Positions 1-6,147 of a stretch of DNA of 11,547 nt are shown here, one piece after another (within the stretch, counting starts at the first letter, position 1; each line of letters begins with the position of its first letter). Below the pieces are notes generated by a model. That model did no database searches. It had not been told where the DNA came from and saw only the letters and a program-made list of their open reading frames with translations. The position numbers and the translations under genes were made by a program. Origin of the DNA: Alphaproteobacteria bacterium (GTDB lineage Bacteria > Pseudomonadota > Alphaproteobacteria > Micavibrionales > UBA1664); contig NVSI01000035.1 in the NCBI GenBank assembly GCA_002401195.1, forward strand, positions 1 through 11,547. The letters are read 5' to 3'.

Positions 1-4
1 CTTT

Positions 5-1564
5 GTGGTTATTGGAGAGACATTACCTTTCGCTTATTTATATCTTGGAGGAAAGTGGATGTTGTATAAACCTTTAGAGGGAGTTATAAAGGCTGGACAA
101 GATATTTTTGGAGGAGATATGGATATGGAATCGGCGGCTTTTCATGTTATTGGAGGGTCGTTGCCTTTTATGATTTATACAGGAGGAAAAGCTTGGAAAA
201 ACTCTTCTTCTCGTGGTCTTGGAGCTGTTTGGAACGGGGTGTCTGCTGGAGTGACATCATTTCCACCAGTGGCTGCTTTTGGAAAAAATGCTAAAGTTGG
301 TGTAAAATTAAGAATAGAGGGGATTTTACATGAGTCGTGGACAAAGGCAGTTTTACAAAAAGTTATTGGAGGTCCTCGGGATATTGTTAACTCAATGAAA
401 TACCTTGGAAAAAAGGCTGCTTATTTAGAAGCTATGGGATTGTCGGAAGAAAGTACAATGAAATCTTTGAAAAAAAATGTTAATAAATTATTTAAATTAG
501 AAGGTGGGGAAGAATTGGTTAAAAAGGCTTTAGAAGGCTTAGGGGTTGTTGATACTGAAATAAAATCTATATTTAGCAGTGTAAAAGGGGGGAATACTGA
601 GGTTGTAGATGAGGTGGTAAGGAAATTTAAATACTCTGGTAACAATTGGCACGAAACTCAAACGGGGCTTTATCAAGATATAGCGGCGGTTCCTGGCAAG
701 GTGATGGGAAAGAAGGTAGAGGTGAGTTCAGACTTTTTAGATAAAGTTAAGGATATTGATGCTCTAAAGACAGAGGTGGAATTGAGTAACTTTAAGGAAA
801 CATTAAAAGAGATAGACAGGATTGAGTTAGAAGTGGGCAAGGCAAAAAACATGAAAGACGTCAAGGTTACTGAATATTATACAGAGCGTTTAAATAATGT
901 AGAGGGTAATTTTAAGGATCGATTACAGGGAAACTCTTTAAATAAAAGATTATTAGTTCTGGAGGGGGAATTAAAGACTCGGTTTCCTCAAGAATTTGCT
1001 AAAATATCTTCAGAAAAATTTTTGAAGTCTCCTTGGCAATATTTAGATAATATAAAAGGGGCGGCGAAGGTTATGGCTCCAATTATTGGATTATTAGGTC
1101 TGGGAATGCTTTTTAAGGGTCATGTTCAAGCGGCAGAAGCTGGTTTTTTTGATGAGAGCAAGGGTGATCCTCGCAGTTTCATTAAGTCTGTGATTAACAA
1201 TCATGCCGTCAATCTCATTGCAGAGGCGGAAACTCAAAAACGCTGGACGGGTCAAAAGGAGTTATCTCTTTCCACTATTATTGGGGATGAAGAAAGCTCT
1301 ATGGAATTGATAGATGCTATATCCAGTGAACAATCCATTTGGGGAGATAGCTTTGCTTCAAATTCCTATCAGATGGCGGATCATAATATGGACATGAGCA
1401 AAGTGCTGGCTGATATGCCTGAAGATCTTCGTAGCACCTACGAGTTATTAAAAGATCAAAGCATCACGGAAGCTTCTAAATCTACAGGAATAGCGCGTAC
1501 GACGTTATCCAGTCGTGCAAAAAGATTGCGTGAATATCTAGATAAACTGGGGCTTAGAGAGTGA
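5..1564 (+). CDS. Unrecognised membrane-associated protein fused in frame to the C-terminus of a sigma-like regulator (5' partial)
   Basis: A 519-residue frame from a GTG at 5, but the frame is already open at the window edge, so the true start is probably upstream. Residues 1-70 contain glycine/aromatic hydrophobic stretches, residues 120-340 are highly charged and lysine/glutamate-rich, and residues 354-378 form one hydrophobic segment ending in AQ/EA-type small residues, like a membrane anchor. I do not recognise this part. From about residue 381 (FFDESKG) to the end the protein matches the C-terminal half of a small sigma-70-like regulator from alphaproteobacterial mobile elements, including a terminal helix-turn-helix at about 486-508. 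Base use changes at the same point: strongly AT-rich with runs of A and G before, more balanced after. The protein is most likely a chimera made by recombination at about 1130-1165 (or an assembly join). The open frame is certain; its function as one protein is doubtful. Confidence 0.6.
   Translation: MVIGETLPFAYLYLGGKWMLYKPLEGVIKAGQDIFGGDMDMESAAFHVIGGSLPFMIYTGGKAWKNSSSRGLGAVWNGVSAGVTSFPPVAAFGKNAKVGVKLRIEGILHESWTKAVLQKVIGGPRDIVNSMKYLGKKAAYLEAMGLSEESTMKSLKKNVNKLFKLEGGEELVKKALEGLGVVDTEIKSIFSSVKGGNTEVVDEVVRKFKYSGNNWHETQTGLYQDIAAVPGKVMGKKVEVSSDFLDKVKDIDALKTEVELSNFKETLKEIDRIELEVGKAKNMKDVKVTEYYTERLNNVEGNFKDRLQGNSLNKRLLVLEGELKTRFPQEFAKISSEKFLKSPWQYLDNIKGAAKVMAPIIGLLGLGMLFKGHVQAAEAGFFDESKGDPRSFIKSVINNHAVNLIAEAETQKRWTGQKELSLSTIIGDEESSMELIDAISSEQSIWGDSFASNSYQMADHNMDMSKVLADMPEDLRSTYELLKDQSITEASKSTGIARTTLSSRAKRLREYLDKLGLRE
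1145..1561 (+). other. Truncated sigma-70-like regulator segment (C-terminal domain with region-4-like HTH)
   Basis: This part of the first reading frame has the order I expect for the last two thirds of small sigma-like regulators from alphaproteobacterial phages and integrated elements: FDxxKG..SF, a segment around NNHAVNLI, a basic stretch, a variable acidic stretch, then LADMPEDLR and an HTH with the pattern SITEASKSTGIARTTL followed by the basic helix AKRLRE. The usual N-terminal region is absent and is replaced by unrelated sequence. Without it, the fragment probably cannot act as a complete sigma factor, although the DNA-binding helix-turn-helix is intact. Its place directly before the replication genes fits the order in such elements as I know it, which suggests the element's left part has been lost or replaced. 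The family assignment is from memory of conserved motifs, not from a search. Confidence 0.6.
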
Positions 1565-1629
1565 TTTAAAAAATAATTGATTTTTTTTGCAGATGTCGTC
1601 GTCGTTTCTGGGGGCAAAACTGTACCTGC

Positions 1630-1655
1630 TTATTAGGGACAACAAACTCTAATAA
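1630..1655. promoter_or_regulatory. Inverted repeat TTATTAG / CTAATAA before the replication operon
   Basis: A perfect 7-bp inverted repeat (1630-1636 and 1649-1655) with a 12-nt spacer containing GGACAACA lies 12 bp before the ATG of the 74-aa gene. The right arm runs into the likely ribosome-binding AAGGAAA. It could be an operator or a translational hairpin. A T-run (1581-1588) and a GTCGTCGTCG triplet run (about 1595-1604) lie upstream; no clear -35/-10 pair is visible. Confidence 0.35.
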
Positions 1656-1666
1656 GGAAATAGGAA

Positions 1667-1891
1667 ATGAAGGATTCAATACAAGACCATATCGATGCTG
1701 GTGAAGCCGTTTTTAAATGGGTGCAATACACGCCAGTGGGAAAGTTAAAGGCGCTTGATGACGGCAAGTTGGCAGAGTTACGCGCAGAGCTAATTAAAGA
1801 AGTTCGTGCCGTTGGTCGCGCCCTGCAATGGGTAGATGGGATTATTAAGCTCAAAAATATTGAGCGTGAGAAACCTAGTGATAAGGCATGA
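1667..1891 (+). CDS. Small conserved-type hypothetical protein, 74 aa
   Basis: A 74-residue soluble protein with no membrane segment or cysteine. It appears mostly helical, with a lysine/glutamate-rich middle (KLKALDDGKLAELRAEL) and an arginine/tryptophan helix (VRAVGRALQWVDGIIKL). AAGGAAA at 1654-1660 gives acceptable ribosome-binding spacing to the ATG. The gene ends 10 nt before the GTG of the replication protein, and its last codons overlap that gene's GAGGTG ribosome-binding site, so the two are very probably co-transcribed. I do not recognise a family. Its place at the head of the operon suggests an accessory or regulatory partner of the replication ATPase, which is inference only. Confidence 0.65.
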   Translation: MKDSIQDHIDAGEAVFKWVQYTPVGKLKALDDGKLAELRAELIKEVRAVGRALQWVDGIIKLKNIEREKPSDKA

Positions 1892-1901
1892 GGTGTAACA
1901 C

Positions 1902-4031
1902 GTGAATAAAAATACTCCGCCAAATGTAATTGCGTTGAAACCACCTGATGCTAAAGACATCAAACAACGCTTAAAGCAGAACTTACCAGCAACGCTGCAC
2001 GCTCTATTACCAAATGGGCTGGTTCGCGCGGGTAAATTCGTTGTGGGCGATACCAGCGGTGGTAAGGGTGAAAGCCTTGTTGTTGAAATGAAAGGCTCAA
2101 AGGCTGGTTTATGGCATGATTTTGCCACAGGCGATGGCGGAGATATTCTTGATCTATGGGCGGAAGTAAAAGGCTTCGATCGTAAGAGCCAATTCAAAGA
2201 GTTAATCACTGATATTCAAAACTGGATTGGCGGCGGCATTCCCACGGCCCAGCCTATGCAATGCAAGCATAACGCTCATAAACCAGCGCAAAATTTAGGA
2301 GAGCCAACGGCTAAATGGGATTATACCGATGCACACGGGGCGCTGATTGCCAGTGTGTATCGATATGACCCCAAAGGCAGGCGTAAACAGTTCCGCCCGT
2401 GGGATGCCGTTAAGGGCGTAATGAAGGCTCCTGATATTCGCCCCCTCTATAACCAACCAAACATAGCAAAATCAAAAATCATCATCCTTGTTGAAGGTGA
2501 AAAATGTGCTGAAGCTTTAATTACACTGGGTATCTACGCCACCACCGCCATGAATGGCGCAAAAGCACCGATTGATAAAACAGACTGGTCACCGCTTAAA
2601 GGCAAGCAAGTATTGATTTGGCCCGACCATGATGAAGCAGGATTGAGCTATGCACGTAAGGCAGCAAGTGCCTCTGCTCGCGCTGGGGCCTTGCAAGTCA
2701 AGATTCTAAAAGTTCCACCTGATAAACCGCCCAAATGGGATGCCGCCGATGCAGTTGAGGAAGGCTTAAATATTCATGAGATATTGAAAAATTGGGATCG
2801 GGTGGTGGCAAAAGACAAACCCATCAAGCCTGATATGATTCCGCTTTATAGCGTCGCAGATTTGCGAGCGGATCATAGCCCTATGCCAGAAGACTTAATC
2901 TCGCCCCGTGTGTTAACGCCGGGTGGGATGCTTGTATTTGGCGGCGCACCTAAAGTTGGGAAAAGTGATTTTCTTATATCGTTACTCGCCAACATGGCAG
3001 CGGGCGAGACTTTTCTTGGCTTGTCCAGCAAGCGACCACTGCGCGTGTTCTATTTGCAAGCTGAAGTTCAGTATCACTATTTGCGAGAGCGTATTCAACG
3101 TCTGCGCTTGCCCGATGAAACTTTAGAGCGCTTACAGCAAAATTTTGTCATGACCCCGCAAGTTCGCCTTATCTTAAACGAGGATGGCATAGACAAGATT
3201 GCGCGGTCTGTTAAGGCGCGTTTTGGTGAGCGCCCCCCTGATATTATTGCCATTGATCCCATACGTAATGTGTTTGACGGCGGTGGGATTGGCGGTGAAA
3301 ATGATAATGATGCGATGATGTTCTTTCTCTCTAAACGGGTGGAAGAATTGCGCAATCGGATTAATCCGGAAGCAGGCTTAATCCTTGCGCATCATACAAA
3401 GAAGGTTTCGAAAAAATACGTGGAGGAAGATCCGTTCCAAGCGCTGAGTGGCGCTGGAAGTCTGCGTTCTTATTATACCTCGGGCATTATATTGCATCGC
3501 CCAGACGAAGGTTTGGCGACACGCAATCTTGTATTTGAACTGCGCAATGGCCCAGAGATACCGCAAAAAACGATTCTGCGAGAAGCCTCGGGCTGGCGCG
3601 AGGTTGATAGTAATGCCGAACGCCTTGCTATGCGCTCACATGGTTCAAAAATTGATGCAGAGCAACTGCGTAAAAAGGATATCCTCCTGCGCACAATTTA
3701 CAGTGAGGCTTTGCAAGGGCGCGTTTATACGGCGCGACAATTCTCTGACAGCTTTAAAAACAAATCAGGGCTTGGTAGCTCTCGTTCCCTGCGGGACAAG
3801 CTTAATGTTCTAAGCACCAAAGGGCATATCAAATTCTTCAAGAACGCAGATGTTTATGGACTGCCCCAAGCACAACGTAGCCGTCAGGGGTATATCTGTG
3901 TTGAAGATATGGCGCTGGGTGATGGAACACGCATTTTTCCAACCCATTTTAAGCACCCACAAACGGCGCAAGTGCTTCCCGTTGATGATCCAAAAAAATG
4001 GATTATTTCATCCAGCAAGGGGGAATTATGA
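1902..4031 (+). CDS. Toprim-domain primase fused to RecA/RepA-like replicative ATPase
   Basis: A 709-residue multidomain replication protein of the kind found in phages and plasmids. Residues about 25-90 resemble the N-terminal DNA-binding part of phage primases (GLWHDFATGDGGDILDL). Residues about 190-265 form a Toprim domain: the acidic E198 lies in VEGEKCAEAL, and the metal-binding D242-x-D244 lies in WPDHDEAG. A RecA-like ATPase follows, with Walker A GAPKVGKS (G348 to S355), Walker B ending at D452 in IIAIDP, and a sensor-like LAHHTKK with H497/H498. The C-terminal 150 residues look like a winged-helix or linker region. Expected activity is origin-associated unwinding, and possibly priming. 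GTG start 1902 is chosen because GAGGTG at 1890-1895 sits 6 nt upstream. The stop codon overlaps a following ATG (ATGA), and a repeat cluster follows, which fits a replication initiator beside its origin. Whether the primase part still synthesises primers cannot be told from motifs alone. Confidence 0.88.
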   Translation: MNKNTPPNVIALKPPDAKDIKQRLKQNLPATLHALLPNGLVRAGKFVVGDTSGGKGESLVVEMKGSKAGLWHDFATGDGGDILDLWAEVKGFDRKSQFKELITDIQNWIGGGIPTAQPMQCKHNAHKPAQNLGEPTAKWDYTDAHGALIASVYRYDPKGRRKQFRPWDAVKGVMKAPDIRPLYNQPNIAKSKIIILVEGEKCAEALITLGIYATTAMNGAKAPIDKTDWSPLKGKQVLIWPDHDEAGLSYARKAASASARAGALQVKILKVPPDKPPKWDAADAVEEGLNIHEILKNWDRVVAKDKPIKPDMIPLYSVADLRADHSPMPEDLISPRVLTPGGMLVFGGAPKVGKSDFLISLLANMAAGETFLGLSSKRPLRVFYLQAEVQYHYLRERIQRLRLPDETLERLQQNFVMTPQVRLILNEDGIDKIARSVKARFGERPPDIIAIDPIRNVFDGGGIGGENDNDAMMFFLSKRVEELRNRINPEAGLILAHHTKKVSKKYVEEDPFQALSGAGSLRSYYTSGIILHRPDEGLATRNLVFELRNGPEIPQKTILREASGWREVDSNAERLAMRSHGSKIDAEQLRKKDILLRTIYSEALQGRVYTARQFSDSFKNKSGLGSSRSLRDKLNVLSTKGHIKFFKNADVYGLPQAQRSRQGYICVEDMALGDGTRIFPTHFKHPQTAQVLPVDDPKKWIISSSKGEL

Positions 4032-4342
4032 TGTTGCCCACTGCCACCAATTTTATTGCCCACTGCCCACTGCTTACCATCAGTTTGCCCACTGGATTGG
4101 ATCAAAAACAGCAGAAACAAAAGCATTGTAGCAATAATTCTAGTGGGCAACTGCCCACTGGTTTTGCCCACTTACCCACTGCTCAAACGCTAGAGCCAGC
4201 AACGGTTTCATGCAGTGGGCAGTGGGCAAGATTTTCCTTACTCCTACGGAGTAATGCTGACGCTTTCCCAACAAGGGGAAAAGCGATCAGCATCTTATCA
4301 ACCAACAAACAATTTCAAAAATTAACAACAACAAGGAGATGA
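4028..4342 (+). CDS. Possible small translationally coupled ORF over the repeat cluster
   Basis: A 104-residue frame whose ATG overlaps the stop of the replication gene as ATGA; a second in-frame ATG follows at 4031. A strong AAGGGGG lies at 4017-4023. The coupling argues for translation. Against it, the product is compositionally odd (rich in Leu, Pro, Thr, Gln, Ser), has no recognisable domain, and its sequence is largely dictated by the TGCCCACTG repeats, read as LPT or AHCP units. It ends just before the ribosome-binding site of the DUF6362 gene, so it may also serve simply to carry ribosomes across the gap. I regard it as less likely real than the repeat array it overlaps. Confidence 0.25.
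   Translation: MMLPTATNFIAHCPLLTISLPTGLDQKQQKQKHCSNNSSGQLPTGFAHLPTAQTLEPATVSCSGQWARFSLLLRSNADAFPTRGKAISILSTNKQFQKLTTTRR
4035..4228. repeat. Cluster of TGCCCACTG repeats in both orientations (candidate iterons / replication origin)
   Basis: Seven exact copies of the 9-mer TGCCCACTG occur in under 200 bp. Forward copies start at 4035, 4057, 4064, 4086 and 4152; reverse copies (CAGTGGGCA) start at 4213 and 4220. Three one-mismatch copies lie at 4141 (reverse), 4165 and 4173. The first four copies are spaced 22, 7 and 22 bp; the reverse pair is spaced 7 bp, overlapping by two bases. I did not notice the 9-mer elsewhere in the window. The position immediately after a replication ATPase, together with the phasing close to two helical turns, suggests binding sites for an initiator, that is, a phage or plasmid origin. 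An operator array is the alternative. Iterons are well known for plasmid and phage initiators; the link here is inferred. Confidence 0.6.
4238..4254. other. Perfect 7-bp hairpin TTACTCC / GGAGTAA
   Basis: A 7-bp perfect inverted repeat with a 3-nt loop (TAC) lies just after the repeat cluster. An imperfect hairpin (GCTTTCCC against GGGGAAAAGC, 4262-4284) follows. No T-run comes after either, so a rho-independent terminator is unlikely. They may be part of the origin region or an RNA structure upstream of the DUF6362 gene. Nothing else is visible between 4285 and the AAGGAG at 4333. Confidence 0.35.
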
Positions 4343-4348
4343 AAAACC

Positions 4349-4735
4349 ATGAGAGAAAATAGAACCATCACGGAAACTGAAAAATACGTTGAAGAACGAC
4401 TACGAGAAGCAGCACGAACTTTAAGGCGGTTGCCAGAAGAAAAAGTCAAAGGCTACACCAGCTCATGGCCAGCTATCGTTCGCGATGAAATGGAAATATT
4501 GCAAATGGAAGCACAACCCATGCGTATTCGTCCCAGCAGCGAAGATATTAGTGAGATGGAAGAAGTGATGTTTGTTTGGCTTCGCTGGCTGGATGTGGAA
4601 GAGCGCAAGCTGGTCTGGCTACGTGCGGAGCGTGTGCGCTGGAAGCTCATCTGCGGGCGTTTTGGCGTTGGTCGCACCAAGGCGTGGGAAATGTACAAAC
4701 ATGCACTAGCTATGATTGCTCGGCGGTTGGATTAA
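4349..4735 (+). CDS. DUF6362 family protein
   Basis: A 128-residue protein with the features I associate with DUF6362: RTLRRLP near the start, then SSWPAIVRD, a block MEEVMFVWLRWLDVEERKLVWLRAE, and a C-terminal helix-turn-helix-like segment (WKLICGRFGVGRTKAWEMYKHAL). The family is common in alphaproteobacterial prophages between replication and packaging genes. Its molecular role is not established; the terminal HTH with a WK-IC-FG-GRT signature suggests DNA binding, like a region-4 or transcription-regulator fold. A good AAGGAG ribosome-binding site lies upstream of the ATG. The length looks complete. Confidence 0.85.
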   Translation: MRENRTITETEKYVEERLREAARTLRRLPEEKVKGYTSSWPAIVRDEMEILQMEAQPMRIRPSSEDISEMEEVMFVWLRWLDVEERKLVWLRAERVRWKLICGRFGVGRTKAWEMYKHALAMIARRLD

Positions 4736-4743
4736 GACGAACG

Positions 4744-4788
4744 ATTGAGTTGACTTCATGGGCGTTCTATCCGTTCATGGAACTCAAT
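4744..4788. repeat. Inverted repeat ATTGAGTT / AACTCAAT enclosing a direct TTCATGG repeat
   Basis: A perfect 8-bp inverted repeat (4744-4751 and 4781-4788) is separated by 29 nt. Inside are two direct copies of TTCATGG (4755-4761 and 4774-4780), 19 bp apart. It sits just after the DUF6362 stop and 28 bp before the DUF3085 start region. It could be an operator or an RNA stem-loop affecting the next gene. No T-run follows. Confidence 0.35.
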
Positions 4789-4816
4789 GTTACCAACCAA
4801 TACAAGGAGAAAAATG

Positions 4817-5230
4817 ATGAAATTACACTTCCCAATATCTAAAATTCGCAAAGGGCTAGAAGAATTAAAAACAGCCAAAACAACGCCAGTCAAATACGAC
4901 TGGGAAGAAAGAAAACAAATCCCCTCAGAGCTTGGTTTTATGCTGGTCGGAGATCAGGGCGTATATTTACTTCCTAACACCGTGGACGGCAAACACAACG
5001 CCAACAAAGGCAAAGATGACAGCTTTTTCGTTATCTATGCCAAGGAATGCGATCCAACTAAGCTAGACTTTGATACATGGTGGGAAAATAAAAGAGCGTC
5101 CTTTGGTGGCGACGATGGCGCTGAATTCATTGCTATGACTGAAATAGAAAGCATGATTTCAGCGAATGATAATCTTAAAAACCTAGTCGTTGATATGAGT
5201 GAAAATGGATTTACAATCACCTGCGTGTAA
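4817..5230 (+). CDS. DUF3085 domain protein
   Basis: A 137-residue soluble protein. The central and C-terminal part carries the DUF3085 hallmarks: LVGDQGVYLLPN, then YAKECDP followed by FDTWWENKRASFGGDDGAEFI. DUF3085 proteins occur on plasmids and in mobile elements; their activity is unknown. The frame opens earlier, at an ATG at 4787, but AAGGAG at 4804-4809 lies 7 nt before the ATG at 4817 (4 nt before the adjacent ATG at 4814), and MKLHF-type N-termini fit the family, so I chose 4817. It closes the conserved early block; the cassette beginning with the XRE genes follows after 110 bp of intergenic DNA. Confidence 0.85.
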   Translation: MKLHFPISKIRKGLEELKTAKTTPVKYDWEERKQIPSELGFMLVGDQGVYLLPNTVDGKHNANKGKDDSFFVIYAKECDPTKLDFDTWWENKRASFGGDDGAEFIAMTEIESMISANDNLKNLVVDMSENGFTITCV

Positions 5231-5276
5231 GTCCCATATATAAATGGATGTAATTGGGTGCATTATTGGTTTATCG

Positions 5277-5319
5277 GCACGATAATAACTCTTAGCAAAG
5301 ATAATGAACATTATCGTGC
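5277..5319. promoter_or_regulatory. Operator-like inverted repeats before the tandem XRE genes
   Basis: Two nested symmetric elements share a GATAAT core. A perfect 10-bp inverted repeat GCACGATAAT (5277-5286) / ATTATCGTGC (5310-5319) encloses a 7-bp repeat GATAATG (5300-5306) / CATTATC (5309-5315) with an AA centre. They lie 22-64 bp before the first XRE start codon. This is the arrangement expected for autoregulatory binding of an XRE/HipB-type dimer. The proposed binding protein is inferred. Confidence 0.5.
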
Positions 5320-5340
5320 AGATTAAAGAAAGAAGATGTA

Positions 5341-5664
5341 ATGAGAAAGAAAATATTGCCAATACCTGCTCAAAGGGCAATGCGTAAGTTAGGCAGCGAT
5401 ATTAAAAATGCTCGTCTTCGCCGTAGAATATCAACGGCTCTCATGGCAGAGAGGGCTGACATTTCTCTTCGGACATTAGCTAAAATTGAAAAAGGAGACT
5501 CTACCGTTGCGATTGGCTTCTATGTCTACATTCTCTTTGTTTTGGGCATGACGGATCGTTTGGAGGACTTAGTGGATGGTCGTCATGATTTAACAGGACG
5601 TGCTTTAGAGGAAGAAAGATTGCCTAAAAGGATTAGAATATCTAAGGTAAAAAAGAACCAATGA
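5341..5664 (+). CDS. XRE-family (HipB-like) transcriptional regulator, copy 1
   Basis: A 107-residue protein with a Cro/C1-type helix-turn-helix at about residues 16-70: GSDIKNARLRRRIST, AERADISLRTLAKIEKGD, then a hydrophobic VYILFVLGM helix. The basic tail ALEEERLPKRIRISKVKK resembles the tails of HipB-type antitoxins. It probably binds DNA as a dimer at the GATAAT repeats directly upstream. It is clearly paralogous to the gene at 5728 in length and in layout (NARLRRR / LARLRRK, MAERA / LAERA, IEKGDS / VEQGNS). No HipA kinase gene is in the window; the next non-XRE gene is the Fic protein, so a regulator or antitoxin role for Fic is plausible but inferred. The start is supported by an AAGAAG-type site. 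Confidence 0.8.
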   Translation: MRKKILPIPAQRAMRKLGSDIKNARLRRRISTALMAERADISLRTLAKIEKGDSTVAIGFYVYILFVLGMTDRLEDLVDGRHDLTGRALEEERLPKRIRISKVKKNQ

Positions 5665-5727
5665 GTATTACTATATCCAAAATGTTATCATAGTGAATAT
5701 AATAATAACCATTAAGGATTTGTAGAA

Positions 5728-6054
5728 ATGGCAAGAAAAATAGCCTCATTATCACCAACGCTGGAAAGTATTTTAAAAACGTTGGGTGAAAATATTAAGC
5801 TGGCACGCCTGCGCCGAAAGATTACAACGACTATGTTGGCAGAGCGTGCAGGCATGACTCGTGTTACTTTGCGCAAAGTTGAACAGGGCAATAGCGGCGT
5901 TACGTTTGGAGCGTATGCTAGTGTTCTATTCTGCCTTGGTCTTGAAAAAGATATATTGCTCCTTGCTAAAGATGATGAGTTGGGAAGAAAATTGCAGGAC
6001 ATTGGGCTTACTCAACCAAAACATCGAGTGGCTAGAAATTCGGCAATAAAGTAA
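5728..6054 (+). CDS. XRE-family (HipB-like) transcriptional regulator, copy 2
   Basis: A 108-residue paralogue of the preceding regulator, 63 bp downstream. The Cro/C1 HTH covers about residues 18-72 (GENIKLARLRRKITT, AERAGMTRVTLRKVEQGN), followed by a hydrophobic VLFCLGLEKDI helix and a tail DELGRKLQDIGL. The start has a good AAGGAT site (5714-5719). The upstream gap contains AATGTTAT and ATAACCATT, an imperfect inverted pair loosely like the GATAAT elements of copy 1. The two copies may form homo- or heterodimers controlling themselves and the Fic gene 93 bp downstream. Confidence 0.82.
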   Translation: MARKIASLSPTLESILKTLGENIKLARLRRKITTTMLAERAGMTRVTLRKVEQGNSGVTFGAYASVLFCLGLEKDILLLAKDDELGRKLQDIGLTQPKHRVARNSAIK

Positions 6055-6068
6055 GTACCCCTATAAAC

Positions 6069-6132
6069 TGCGCATGTTTTTCACAAAAAAGTTGATTTGC
6101 GCATGTTTTTCATGGACTGCGCACGTTTTTCA
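6069..6132. repeat. Three copies of TGCGCAYGTTTTTCA before the Fic gene
   Basis: Copies of the 15-mer lie at 6069-6083, 6098-6112 and 6118-6132; the third has C instead of T at the seventh base. Start-to-start spacings are 29 and 20 bp. Each copy begins with the palindrome TGCGCA, and copies 2 and 3 are followed by TGGA. The array covers the region between the second XRE stop and the likely Fic start at 6148, so it may be a regulator binding site. The in-frame ATG codons within and beside the repeats could also act as alternative starts. Confidence 0.6.
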
Positions 6133-6147
6133 TGGAATACTGTTCAT

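Noticed and set aside
1568..1588. AAAAAAT / ATTTTTT inverted repeat right after the first stop codon, resembling a terminator
   Set aside because: The stem has only A-T pairs and no GC clamp, so it is too weak to call a rho-independent terminator.
1790..2209. 139-aa minus-strand ORF opposite the replication gene
   Set aside because: Antisense shadow of the 74-aa and Toprim/ATPase genes; the plus-strand product has clear domains and the minus one none.
3448..3813. 121-aa plus-strand ORF inside the replication gene
   Set aside because: Alternate-frame shadow of the ATPase C-terminal region; no domain and cysteine/arginine-rich nonsense composition.
5681..5713. Imperfect inverted pair AATGTTAT / ATAACCATT before the second XRE gene
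   Set aside because: It needs a one-base insertion and the surroundings are very AT-rich, so it is too weak to list as an operator.
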